From contig JBBMNZ010000006.1 of NCBI GenBank assembly GCA_037954325.1, positions 567,501 to 631,500 of the forward strand: a stretch of 64,000 nt of DNA, in the 5' to 3' direction. This DNA comes from Fistularia commersonii. Lineage: Eukaryota; Chordata; Actinopteri; Syngnathiformes; Fistulariidae. Positions 17,345 through 28,539 of this stretch are shown piece after piece; the first letter of the stretch is position 1, and each line of letters starts with the position of its first letter. The position numbers were made by a program, and so were the translations under genes. Under the pieces are notes generated by a model, which was given only the letters and a program-made list of their open reading frames with translations, was not told the origin of the DNA and did no database searches.

Positions 17345-17660
17345 TCACGCACGCAGCGCTCTCGCACCTTATATGGTCATGTTGAGCCTCACCCGGAAGT
17401 TGGTGTCACTTTTATTACGGTCCCCCGGAAACACCGGGTAACTCCGGTTATAAACGTCCGGTTTCGATGCGCCGTCCCCGGGAAAAATATCAGTTTGACG
17501 TGATTTCGATTCTACAACACGGGGAAGCGATTATTCTGTCACAGTTGCCGGTTTGATCGCCTCCGGTAACCGGAACCGAACCGTGTTTCCCATCGGACTC
17601 GGTTCCGCTGCGCACCTTCTACTTCCGGGTAGCAAGCAGGGTGTGAGACTCGGAACCGAG
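17345..17660 (+). promoter_or_regulatory. Putative pdcl3 promoter and 5' UTR
   Basis: Two ETS-type motifs, CCGGAAGT at 17393-17400 and ACTTCCGG at 17631-17638, flank a CpG-rich stretch directly before the ATG. This is typical of a housekeeping promoter. No TATA box is placed suitably. Confidence 0.45.
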
Positions 17661-20600
17661 ATGCAGGTCGGTAACTCCTTCCTCCGCCTTCTGACAGGTT
17701 CTAACCGGGTTTTATATTTGTTTTGTTTTTTTAGAACCGGGACATTTATTAGTTTTGTATTTAGAGAACAATAAAAGTCCGACGCGAACCTGTTTCCGGT
17801 TCTGGTGCAATTCGGTTCCGAGCTGCCTAGCTTCCGGACTGCTTCTAAACTACCTCCTTCTAGATGAAACTATTTATAAAATAATTTACTTATTCATCAT
17901 TCATTCATTCAGTCAGTCAGTCACTCTGGTTACCGGCTGTTTATAGTTTTATTTCGGGTGTTTTGATGTTAAACGGTGAGCGCAGGTAAACGTGACCTCG
18001 TCACGTGACCCCGCCAATCAGCGGAAGTTCTGGTTGTACTAACTAGTTGTTTACTAGCACACATCACGAGTTTAGTTTTTGTTTCAAGATGTGGACTGTT
18101 TTGTGTTTAGTGTGTGTTCTTGGTTTCTTTGGTGATGAATCTACTTCGGGCTTCTCCCTTCAGAGCTCTCCACAGACATCGCTTTGTCTCGGTCATACAT
18201 GTCCTGCACCCCTGTGACATATACTTCTTCTCTTTTGGGCTTCTCCCTTCAGAGCTCTCCACAGTCATCGCTTTGTCTCGGTCATACATGTCCCGCACCC
18301 TTGTAACAAATACTTCTTCTCCTTTGGGCTTCTCCCTTCAGGGCTGTCCACAGTGATTCCACCATCTCCAATTTACCCCATTCTCTGTGTCCTCCTCTCA
18401 TGACGTCCATAAATCTTATCTTTGGTCTTCCTCTAGAGCTTGGCAGCTCCACCTGCAACCTTCTACCCAGATCCTCACCATGAAAATTGGAGAGTTTATG
18501 TTCAAACCATCTCAGTCTTCTCTTTGTCTCAGTCATACATGTCCTGCCCCCTTGTGACAAATGCTTCTTTTCCTTTGGCCTTTTCTCACTACAGATGAAA
18601 GAATTATAATCTTAGTAGTAAGTGGGCAAACATCTTCAAAAATGAGCAAGAATTCTTATAAATGCGAGATGGATCACACTCACCTGTTTTCATGTGACCT
18701 TGACCCCTGCCTCTTGGCCAATCACAGAGCAGGATTAGCAGCGTCGGTAATGAATGTTTTGATCTGCAATCAATGCGCTGGCAGGAAAAACCTGTAGGAC
18801 TTTTAAGTGCGGAGAAGATGAAGTTCTCCAGGTGCTGGTCCGAGAAGAACCGACCCCGAAACCCCATGTTTCCCCTTCCAGGACCCGAACGAGGACACGG
18901 AATGGAACGACATCCTGAGGAAGAAGGGGATCCTTCCTCCCAAAGAGGTCCCCAAGGAGGATGAAGAGGAGGAACAGGTCCTGCAGCAGCAGGCTGTGGG
19001 TGAGGGGCGGAGCCTGTCAACCAACCAATCAATCAATCAATCAATCAATCACTCCTTTAACAAGCTTGTTAAGAACCCCTCCTTCCGTCTCTGTGGTTTC
19101 GTCTTGAGCAGTGAAGACCTATGAAGACATGACGCTGGAGGAGCTGGAGGAGAACGAAGACGAGTTCGGCGAGGACGACGAGGCCGCCATCGAGATGTAC
19201 AGGTGAGGAGAAGGTGAGGACCTCCGGCGCGATCAATAACGGGCTAATCGATGAAACGGCGTGCAGACAGAAGCGCCTGGCGGAGTGGAAGGCCCAGCAG
19301 ATGAAGAACATCTTCGGGGAGGTGCTGGAGATCTCGGGCCAGGACTACGTCAAGGAGGTCAACAAGGCCGGCGACGGGATCTGGGTGGTTCTTCACCTCT
19401 ACAAGCAGGGGTAGGTGCTCCGCCCCCAGGGGTGTGTGGCGCCATGACGACCGTGTGATTGACATGTGTGTGTGTGTGTGTGTGTGTTCAGCATCCCGCT
19501 CTGCACCCTGATCAACCAGCACCTGGCCTCCCTGGCCAGGAAGTTCCCTCAGACCAAGTTCCTCAAGTCCATCTCCACCACCTGCATCCCCAACTACCCC
19601 GACCGCAACCTGCCCACCGTCTTCGTTTACCACCAGGGCCAGATGAAGGCGCAGTTCATCGGGCCGCTCGTCTTCGGCGGCATGAACCTCACCGTGGAAG
19701 GTGTGTGTGTGTGTGTGTGTGTGTGTGTTCCAGGTCCCGTCTGAGCGCGTGCAGAACTCCGGCGCGCTCACTTCCTGAAACATCCAGCGGTTTGCGTCAT
19801 GTGATCGTGTCTCGGCCAATCGTGTTAGATCAGTCAAAATGATTGATCGGTTCGATATCTTCTGATTCGTTAGTTTGAAGATGAACGTCAGGACATGGTG
19901 ACCGATCGATTGACTTATTGATTAGACCTCCGGTGTGATGGGCTGCAAGTGGGTGCAGTTCTCACATCCACCAGCAGGGGGCAGCATGGCTCTGCAGTGA
20001 TGTGCATGTCCAGCCGTCTGGGTCATGTGATCGTGTCCCAGCCAATCATAACAGATCAAACACGATTGACAGGAAGTGATTGGATTGTAATTCAATTCTG
20101 ATAAAAGGGGGGATTTTCTGATTCAAGAGGTCGAGGGTGAAACTGCTTCGACCCGAGGACGAGCAACCCATTAGTTTAGTTATTGATTATTATTGATTAG
20201 ACTTCTAGTGTTTGTATGTCTGTATGTGTGTGTGTGTGTGTGTGTGTTTGTTTTGGGGGAGTCGAGGCCCTGACTGAGCACGTGCAGAACTCCCACGTGT
20301 CCTGTTCCTCACTGACAAGGCCGTCCGGGTCATGTGGTCCCGTCTCGGCCAATCATATCACGTCTTTTACCACAATTGACAGGAAGTGATCAGATACGCA
20401 TTCAGTTCTGATAATCGACCAATAAGTTGGAGGGGAAAGGTGATCTTCTGATGCCAGGGGTCAGAGGTGAACATCCAGGAGGTGGTCGGTCACCTATCAA
20501 TGAACCTATTGATTTTGATTTGATTAGAGCTCCAGCCTGATAGGCTGTCAGTGGGTGCAGTTCTCACATCTACCACTAGGGGACATCGGTACTGCACTGA

Positions 20601-20793
20601 TTGTGAGTGTGTGTGCGTGTGTGTGTGTGTGTGTGTGCGTGTGTGTGCAGAGCTGGAATGGAGGTTGTCGGAGAGCGGCGCTGTGAAGACGGACCTGGAG
20701 GAGAACCCGAGGAAGCAGATCCAGGACCATCTGATGTCGTCCATCAGGAGCTCCCTGCCGGGCCGGCGAGGCAGTGACTCTGAGGACGATTAG
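17661..20793 (+). CDS. pdcl3: Phosducin-like protein 3
   Basis: PDCL3 is a cytosolic phosducin-like co-chaperone that works with the CCT/TRiC chaperonin and has been linked to VEGFR2 stability and inhibition of apoptosis. Six exons: 17661-17666, 18882-18999, 19112-19202, 19267-19410, 19492-19700, 20651-20793 (stop TAG). They give 236 residues, close to the human length. The first coding exon holds only ATG CAG, and the junction restores MQDPNEDTEWNDILRKKGIL. Then come the acidic helix (KTYEDMTLEELEENEDEF), LAEWKAQQMKN, and the thioredoxin-like domain from about residue 95 (GDGIWVVLHLYKQG, TTCIPNYPDRNLPTVFVY, FIGPLVFGGMNLT). There is no redox CxxC, as expected. The C-terminus ends in acidic GSDSEDD. 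Introns 4 and 5 end in GT repeats. Confidence 0.95.
18110..18560 (-). mobile_element. LINE remnant with an internal tandem repeat (pdcl3 intron 1)
   Basis: On the minus strand the right part reads LGRRLQVELPSSRGRPKIRF and then MDVMRGG, the usual C-terminal end of reverse transcriptases of fish LINEs. The 'cttctcccttcagagctctcc' part is tandemly repeated about three times with a period near 90 bases. The copy is fragmentary. Confidence 0.6.
19701..20650. repeat. Diverged tandem duplication filling pdcl3 intron 5
   Basis: Three copies of a block of about 225-310 bases, aligned by 'gtcatgtgatcgtgtc' and 'gccaatc' near 19797, 20022 and 20329, and by 'gggtgcagttctcacatc' near 19950 and 20551. The intron begins and ends with GT repeats. 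Confidence 0.65.
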
Positions 20794-21149
20794 GAACCTG
20801 AACAGGAAATGGACAGTGGAGACCCGGCGAGGAGCTTCTTCTGGATCTTCTCTGAACCCCGGACCTCTGGTCATCTTCCACCTCCACCAACACAATAGTC
20901 CACTGCTTGCTTTCTTCAGCTCCAGGCTTGATGATCTCTCTGGGGTTGGAAGGCAAAGCAGCTTCCCTGCACTTCAGGACCTTCTCAGATTCCACACTTT
21001 CTCCTCAGGCTTCAGATGAACCCCTGGGATCTGGAGATCCAACCAGGGTTAGAGGTCGGAGGTCATCAGGAGAAGGCGTGCAGTCACTTCTCAGATGGTT
21101 TTCTACATCAGTGTGATTGACTTCTGTTTGTATTTTTTTGAAAAGCTAG

Positions 21150-21525
21150 CTAGCACCTTGCCTGTGGCTGCTAGTGTTAGCATCACAGACACACAGCTAC
21201 CTGTGCGGCTAGTGTTAGCATCACAGACACAGTTCTCTGTAATGCTAGTGGTATAGCACAGACACACAGCTTTCTGTGGTGCTAATGTTAGCATTACAGA
21301 CACACAGCTACCTGTGCGGCTAGTGTTAGCATCACAGACACAGTTCTCTGTAATGCTAGTGGTATATCACAGACACAGCTGTCTGTGGTGCTAATGTTAG
21401 CATTACAGACACACAGCAGTCTGTGCTGCTAGTGTTAGCATCATTGACACAGCTATCAGTGCTGCTAGCATTAGCTTTACGAGCACATAGGTACTGTGCT
21501 GCTAGCATTAGCATCACAACAGATA
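21150..21525. repeat. Minisatellite 'gctagtgttagcatcacagacacag' in the pdcl3 3' region
   Basis: About ten variants of a unit near 35-40 bases. It lies in the presumed 3' UTR of pdcl3. Confidence 0.75.
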
Positions 21526-21802
21526 AATGGTGTGAGGCCCCCCAGTTTCCAGAACCTGAACAGGAAGTACCGTGAGGAGAACCCTGGAGAACCGGACTCT
21601 TTTTACCTTAGCATTAGCTTTCTGTGTTCTCGTTCTATTTGTAAAAGTGGGTTCTCCTGCCTGGTTTCTCTGACGTCCAATCACTAGTCCGATTCCGTCG
21701 TCGTGAACGGTTGGAGGTCTGTGATTGACAGGTTAAACCCCGCCTCCCACCCGTTAGCTCCGCCCCCTAGAAGAACCACAGAAGGTGTCATTTGTCCACC
21801 AT

Positions 21803-21872
21803 TTTATTTCCAGATGTTTCTCCAGAAGCCATACGTTCTAAAGAAGTGCCCCGTCGTTACCATGGCAATAAA
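21803..21872. promoter_or_regulatory. Interlocked poly(A) signals of nms (minus) and pdcl3 (plus)
   Basis: AATAAA on the minus strand at 21803-21808 fits the nms 3' end. AATAAA on the plus strand at 21867-21872 fits pdcl3. Each lies beyond the other in its own direction, so the two transcripts would overlap by roughly 60-100 bases. Confidence 0.45.
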
Positions 21873-22019
21873 ACACCAGTGTTTTTTTTTCTCAGACGCT
21901 TCTGGGTCTCGTCCAATCACGCACGGCGCTGGGTTTTTTTGTTTTTTTTTTCCTCTTCTCCATTTAACTTAATTTCCCGCCGGTGGAGCTGCCGGGCCGA
22001 GGCGTCCACCTGGACCTCC

Positions 22020-25000
22020 TCAGATCATGCGGTCGCAGCAGCCCTCCGGCAGAGCGCGGATCTTCTGAGGGCGAGGAGGAGGAAGACCAGGGTCAGAGGT
22101 CCCGCTGGTGTAATGATGAAGAGAACGGGAGGTTCCTCACCAGGAGCAGCACCTTCCTCTTCTTCTGGGACAGTTTGGGCGACAGTCGCATCAGGGGGTG
22201 GACGGAGTGGGACTGCGGAGGAAGAAACATCTGGTCATCTTCACCCGCGTCCATCACAGAGTCACAAACACGTCAGGACCTTCTCTAGATGGTCCAGGTG
22301 AGAGTGTGATGGGTGCTATAGGTGTGAAGATATGAAGGTGAGGCGGCTTGACACATGGAGAGATGAAGGTCCCACGCCTTGGAGGGATGAAGGTTGGAGG
22401 ATTAGAGGTCCTCAAGGTGTGGATGATGAAGGTCTAACACGTGTGAAGGATGGAAGTCTCAAAGGTGTGACTGATGAAGGTCCTGAAGGTGTGAAAGGCG
22501 TGGGTTCTCACCGTGTGCTGGACGGCGCCCACAGAGTTCCGGGCTTTAGAATAATGGAAGAGGAACTGCAGGAGAAAGAAAGGGTTTATCCAGGAGCAGA
22601 ACCTGAAGAAGCTGGATGGAACCAGGACCAGGACCTGGACCTGGATGGAACCAGGACCAGAACCAGGACACTCACCCTCTTGAAAACATCCCGCTCTTCT
22701 TCCTATGAGGAAACACACCTTTCAGAGAAGAACCCCGTTTCCATGGAAACCAGACACTTCCTGTTATCTTCATCTCTCACCGGCGGCGGCGAGTAACTAA
22801 GTATATTTACTCGAGTACTTTGCAAACCCAAGGCATCATCGCTTTTTAACCGCCGTGGTTTTATTTTGAAAGTGTGTCTTCAGAAGAGACTGCATGAGGA
22901 GTGTTAGCATGTAGCACACACACACACACATGTTAGCATGTAGCACACACGTGTTAGCACAGCGGCGGGCCGTGCTTTTCACACCGAGGCCTTCAATAGT
23001 GCAACATTTCTCAATCCCCCCTCAATAACTGCTATAAAACCCATCTTATTATGCAGTTAGCGGACTGAAAGTGACAGACAAATGCTTTTCCTCGCTGCAA
23101 CAGGCTAGCTAGCTTCGGCCCCACCCGATCTGTCTTAGCCATGTCTAGCTTTTCTTGAAACGTCCATCTTGAAATTGGTCTTGACAATAAATCTGGAGTC
23201 GTCATGGGTTGACAAATAAGCTGTTACATCGACGCTCGTTACAGATGCGGCCTGCTAGCTCTGGCTAGTACGCTCTCTGACTAGCCAATCAAAGGGCGTG
23301 TGACACGTTGACTTTACCGAGGCCTTCTAGAAGGCCTTGGTGTCACAACTCAAAATCTGATTGGTTGAAGCAACAGTTTCATTGACCCTTATTTTTTTGC
23401 GAAAGCGCCCGTGAATCTGATTCTTTGACTTTGACCCTGCCTGGCAACAAATAATGGCTGAAATGTGATTGGTTAAATGCTTCGCTACGAAAATACAGCC
23501 AAGGGAAAAAGCTATGAAAGGAAGCGGACAGACCATTCGCACTTATTTTATAAGTATTCATGGACAAAGCATAATTAAAATCAGTCTGTTGGTCAGATAT
23601 TTTTTAGGCCAGCAGAGAAGGCCTTGCAGGCCCTGACGGCCCACCACTGCGTTAGCATGTAGCACACACACACACACACACACACACACAATGCAGTACT
23701 TCCTCTGAAGTACACAGCGTGGTTTATAACTGAAACTATGACTTTAAAACTGGTAAACCCACATTTGAGGTTTAATGTAGTAATAAAAAGTAACTTGGCG
23801 CTTACTGAAGTACATTTTGTAGTTCAGGCTATGTGTGGCGCAGTACTTGTACACATTGGTACTCAGAAGCTGCAGTTCTCCACCAGAAAACGTGTTTTTT
23901 TTTGGTATTTGTGTCAAACGCTGTAAACCGTGGCATCTTGCGACGGATGTTTTGCTCTTATTATGAAAATCCTGAACCTACTTCCTGCTGGTCTCTCAAC
24001 AAGATGTCGCTGAGGTCTCCGCTCTGCAGCCCCTGGACCTGCAGGGAGAAGATACCCGGTGACAGGAAACAAAAAAGAACCTGAACCAAAGCCAGCCTGA
24101 CGTCAGGTCAAAGGTCGCAGGGTTTTTTTGGGGGGTGGAGGTGATGGACTACCTTTCGTAGCGCCGTCCCGTCATCCCACCGAGTGAAGGGGCCGGCCTC
24201 TGCGAGAAGACAGGAAGGGACAATTCACTTCCTGTCTGACACATTTAAATACGATTTTGCGCCTTTTGAAGCTACAATGCTTGCGACAAAACTTTTTTGT
24301 CGGGTCACTTCCTGTTTCTTCCAGGTGGGCGTGGCCTGGGAGGTGGGCGTGGCCTCGGGAGGTCAAAGGGCTTCAGGTTTGTCTGCTGGAGTCCATGTGC
24401 TTCCTGTTTGAGGGGAAGCCTTCCCCGTTGGACTGTCACCGATGACATGTATGCTCAGAAGTTGGTCTCCACTTTCAAGGTGGTATCTTCTTTCTCTCTT
24501 CCTTCGACGTCCTCCATCTCTGGTTCCCCACCCATCCCAGTCAGAACCAGAGCAGTCTCCCACCCTTCTTCCTCTTCTTCATCCTCCAAGACCTCCTCCT
24601 GAACAGGTCCCGGCTTCGTCGAGTCCCTCTGCACCTCCCTTACCTAACTACCCGTCAACCTTCTTGACTTCCTGTCCACCTAACATACTTCCTGCATGCT
24701 TAATTTACTTCGTATCTACCTGCCTTAATTCCTGCCTACGTCACATCCTGTCTGCCAAACTAACTTCCTGTCCTACCAACCTTACTTCTAGTGTACCTAC
24801 CTTCCTGTCAACTTCTTTCCAACCTACCTTACTTCCTATCTTGCCTCCTGCCGCCTGCCTTACTTTGACCCCATCCACCTCACGTCCTGTGTACCTACCT
24901 TACTTCCTGCCTATTGAACTTGTGTCCCAACCTCCCTCACTCCCTTAGAGACAGGAAGTGAGACTCAAATCTTGAGTCTTAAGTCTTACTTCTTGCCTAC

Positions 25001-26994
25001 CTTTCCTCCTGGCCTCCTGCTTTACTTTGTCCACATCTACCTTACTTCTGGTCCACTTCACTTACTCCTGCCTAACTCACTTCATGTCTACCAAACTTAC
25101 ATCCTGTGTATCTACTTCACTTCCTGCCTGCTTGTTTGAGACCTACCTTGCGACCGACCTACCTTGCCTCGTGGCCTCCTCCCTTACTTTGTGCCCGTCT
25201 ACCTAACTTCCTGTCTATCGATCTACTTACCCTCCGGCCAACTTAACTTGTTTCCTACCTTCTTTTCTACCTACCTTCCTTGCCTCCTCCCCCTACCTTA
25301 CTTTGACCCCATCCACCTACCTTCCTGGGTACCTTCCTTACTTCCAGGTACTTAACATGTATCCTACCTTCCTCACTTCCTGTCTCAGCTACTTCCTGCC
25401 CATCTTTCTCCCTGCCCACCTTACTTCCTGTCTACCTACCATCCTTCCTGCCAGCTTAACTTGTTTCCTACCTCCCTCACTTATTGAGAACAAAAAGCTT
25501 GTTTCCCGTTGCTTCCTGTTTTTTGTCTCTTCCTTCACTTTCCTTGCCTGACCACTTCCTCCTTGTTTGACTTCCTTCATTCAGACAACAACAGAATCAG
25601 CACTGAAGGGTAAAATTGCTCTTCAGGTACTCCTGACCCACAAAATACTCCCTCGTCCACCCCTGCAGAGCTTTCATCGTCCGTCTGGAGGAGCAGCAGC
25701 GAGAAGAAAAAGGCAGAACCACGCCCTCTGGAGTCCACAGCCGTCGTCCCGCGTCAGAAGAATTATGGGATGGACTCGTCACGCCGGTGAGTCAGTCTGC
25801 TGACCGACATCGCTGACAGATGAAGGCCGACCTTTTTAAATTTGCGTTTGGGACGCACATCCGGATAATCCACTCTCTTCCGTTCCCGTCCACTTAACTC
25901 TTCAATCGGTCCATTAGTGTTGTCACGGCGACGCCGACCTCAGGATCAGTCAGGGTGAAGTGCCGGGCGAAGCTCGAGTCACTCTGGACTTTACCTTCCC
26001 CTTTGGGCTGATCCCACAGCCAATCACCTGCCTCCATCTAACCTTCTCCTCACACCAACTAAGGTCTTCCTCTAGACCTCATCCTCCTTCTACCCAGATC
26101 TTCACCATCCCTCCAAACCATCAGTCTTCACTCCAATCGTTCCAACCTGCTTGCTCACGTTCCTCCACCTCTTCTCCACCCTCTCTGGACTGTCACCCCT
26201 TGTATCTTCAACTCCTCCACCTTCTTCACCTCCACCTCCTGTAGCTTCATCCTTCCATTGGGTCCCTCTAACTCACGCACATGTATTCCATCTTGTTCCT
26301 CACCTTTCCAGAGCAAACCTCCACCTCTTTAGGATTTTCCTCCATCCACTTCCTGCTCTCACTTCAAGTCACAAAGCCACCTCCAAACCTGGTCCACGGA
26401 GGTTCCTGACTAGCCTCATCGGTCCATCACCATAGCAACCAAGAAGGGGCTCCGAGCAGATCCCTCCACCTCCAGCTTGAACTTTTCCGTACATCTTGTC
26501 TCAGCCGACATACATGTCCTGCACCGCCCGCTCAGAAGCTCTTCTCTCGGCAACTCCGGAAGTTTAAAACAAACAAAAAAAAAAGTTGACGAAGTCATGA
26601 TGAAAAAGCGCGTGTGACAAAAAGTTGCGTCCCCGATTTTAAAAGCGAAAGTGAAACCATCGGACCCCCCGCGTGGATTACAACTTCCCGCGTGGATTTT
26701 TTTTTCCCTCGCATTAAGACCAGCCGCCCCTCCAGAACAATCACGCACTTTTCCACGAGCCTCCCAAAAAAAAAAATATTACTAGTTAATAACACAGGAA
26801 TAGATGTTTATAACACAAACATGAATAAAATCAGAAATATAAATATTTTTATGACATCATTTCCCGCGCTTTATAGCTACACTGGATTGATCGCGTGAGT
26901 AAAAGTTCACGCCCCACGTCCACGCACCTGACGCGCTCCGACATCCCAGCGAGCAGAAGGAGCAGAGCAGGAGCAGCCGCCGCAGGGTCGTCAT
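22020..26994 (-). CDS. nms: Neuromedin S-like prohormone without a visible neuromedin S peptide
   Basis: Seven exons in transcript order: 26928-26994, 24153-24199, 23982-24038, 22676-22702, 22512-22565, 22141-22212, 22020-22064. All phases agree, giving 122 residues. Residues 1-22 form a signal peptide (MTTLRRLLLLCSFCSLGCRS). The sequence DVFKR before FLFHYSKARNSVGAVQHT, then SVHPLMRLSPKLSQKKRK, matches the precursor-related peptide of NMS and NMU precursors. VHPLM favours NMS, as does position beside pdcl3. NMS precursors normally follow this with an FLFRPRN-G amide peptide. Here the last exon reads KIRALPEGCCDRMI and stops. No reading for Arg-Pro-Arg-Asn appears on this strand down to 20794. 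The last exon is the least certain. Confidence 0.78.
22960..23649. mobile_element. Non-autonomous DNA transposon (MITE-like), about 690 bases, nms intron 3
   Basis: Imperfect terminal inverted repeats: the left end begins CAGCGGCGGGCCGT and the right end, reverse-complemented, CAGTGGTGGGCCGT. Both reach AGGCCTTC about 25-35 bases in. It has no transposase frame. It sits in a 'gttagcatgtagcacaca' repeat, so a target duplication cannot be told apart. Confidence 0.65.
24600..25560 (+). repeat. Minisatellite 'cttacttcctgtctacctac' in nms intron 1
   Basis: Nearly 1 kb of degenerate copies of a unit of roughly 20-30 bases. The same motif, inverted, forms 10655-10965. Confidence 0.8.
26040..26525 (-). 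mobile_element. LINE reverse-transcriptase remnant (nms intron 1)
   Basis: On the minus strand the translation contains degraded pieces such as RWRFALE, YMCV and EVEVKKVEE, in the order seen in the 3' part of RT genes of fish LINEs. Frames shift several times, so it is inactive. Confidence 0.55.
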
Positions 26995-27000
26995 GGTTAC

Positions 27001-27087
27001 CCGGTTCTGGTTCTGGTTCTGGTCCTGGTCCTGGTTCTGGTCCTGGTCCTGGTCCTGGTCCTGGTTCTGGTCCTGGTCCTGGTCCTC
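27001..27087 (-). repeat. CAGGAC/CAGAAC hexamer minisatellite upstream of the nms start
   Basis: About fourteen hexamers just upstream of the nms ATG. On the minus strand they give a spurious upstream Gln/Asp frame in phase with the signal peptide. I start the protein at the ATG that begins the hydrophobic signal. Confidence 0.85.
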
Positions 27088-27274
27088 TTGCGTGTCCGCC
27101 GGCCGCCTTAAGAGCGCACCTTTCACCCCACGTTCACGTGGGAAAAAAACAAAAAGTGACCAATCAGGATGCCCGGATCTGAACCCCCCCCCACACACAC
27201 ACACACACACGCCGCCTCCTCCAAACACGCGCGCGCACGCGCACGCGAGTTCAATAAGCGGGTCGTAAAGTTAA

Positions 27275-28117
27275 GTGAGCGGGTGGAGAAGAAGAGGAGG
27301 ATGAGGAGGAGAAGAAGGTGAAGAAGATGAAGACGAGAAGAAGAGGAAGAGGAGGAAGGAGAAGAGCATGAAGAGGAGGTGAAGAAGAACAAGAAGAAGA
27401 GGGGGATGAAAAGGAGAAGGAGGAGAAGAAGTAGAGGATGAAGAGGATGAAGAAAAAGAGGAGGAGAAGAGGATGAAAAGAAGAAGGAGGAGAAGAAGTA
27501 GAGGATGAAGAGGAGGAGGAGGTAAAGAAGAAGAAGAGGATGAAGATTAAGAGGGGGATGAAAAGGTGGAGGACAAGAAGAGGAGAAGGAGAAAAAGAGG
27601 AGGTGAAGAAGACGAAGAGGATGAAGAAGGAGGTGAAGAGGAGGTGATGAAGATGAGAAGAAGAAGAGGTAAAGAAGATGGAGAAGGAGAAGAAGTAGAG
27701 GATGAAGAGGAAGAAGAGGAGGAGGAGGTAAAGAACAAAAGGAAGAGGAGGATGAAGAGGTGGAGGAGGTGAAGAAGAAGAGGATGAAGAGGAGAAGAAT
27801 AAGAAAGAGAAGAAGAGGTGAAGAGGAGGATGAAGAAGAAGAAGAGGTGGAGGTGAAGAAGAGGAAGAGGAGGACAAAGAAAAAAAGGAGGAGAAGTAGA
27901 GCATGAAGAGGAGGTGAAGAAGAAGAAGAGGTAAAGAAGATGAAGAGGAGGAGATGGAGGAGAAGAAGAAGAGGATGAGGAGGAAGAAGATGAGTAGGAG
28001 GAGGAGAAGAAGAAAAAGGAGAAGAGGAGGATGAAGACAAAGAGGAGGAGAAGATGAAGAAGAAGAGGAGGAGAAGATGTGGAGGAGGACAAGAAGAAGA
28101 AGAGGATGAGGTGTCGG
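27275..28117 (+). repeat. Polypurine tract of about 840 bases
   Basis: The plus strand is almost entirely A and G (gaagaagaggagg variants) with scattered T in 'gatga'. It is the source of long spurious Ser/Leu frames on the opposite strand. It lies upstream of nms. Confidence 0.92.
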
Positions 28118-28191
28118 ATCAATTACGAAGACGGAGCGTCACTTACGTTCACTTAACCCGGGGGATCACGTCCCGTCACACTCATCTCTAT

Positions 28192-28194
<3 letters not shown>

Positions 28195-28272
<78 letters not shown>

Positions 28273-28340
28273 CCTTTAGCCCCCCCACGTTTTTAATCGT
28301 CTTTGATGAAACCGTGAATCAGTCAGACGGACAATAAGAG

Positions 28341-28403
<63 letters not shown>
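28195..28403 (+). repeat. Two (GT)n microsatellites
   Basis: Tracts at about 28195-28270 and 28341-28403, separated by about 70 bases of unique sequence. Confidence 0.92.
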
Positions 28404-28407
<4 letters not shown>

Positions 28408-28539
28408 GTGGGGAGGCGTTCATGTTACTCACGCGTGTCGCTATGACATCATATTAGCAACGGAATTGACGAACAAGGATGTCCAGGTGTTTGCGTGGAA
28501 ACAGAGTTCTTTCTGCACTTTTCTCTGCCTTTTGAGGCT

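Noticed and set aside
27123..28040. 305-codon minus-strand frame rich in Ser, Leu and Phe
   Set aside because: It is the translation of the pyrimidine strand of the polypurine tract. There is no domain, no splice structure, and all three frames are equally open.
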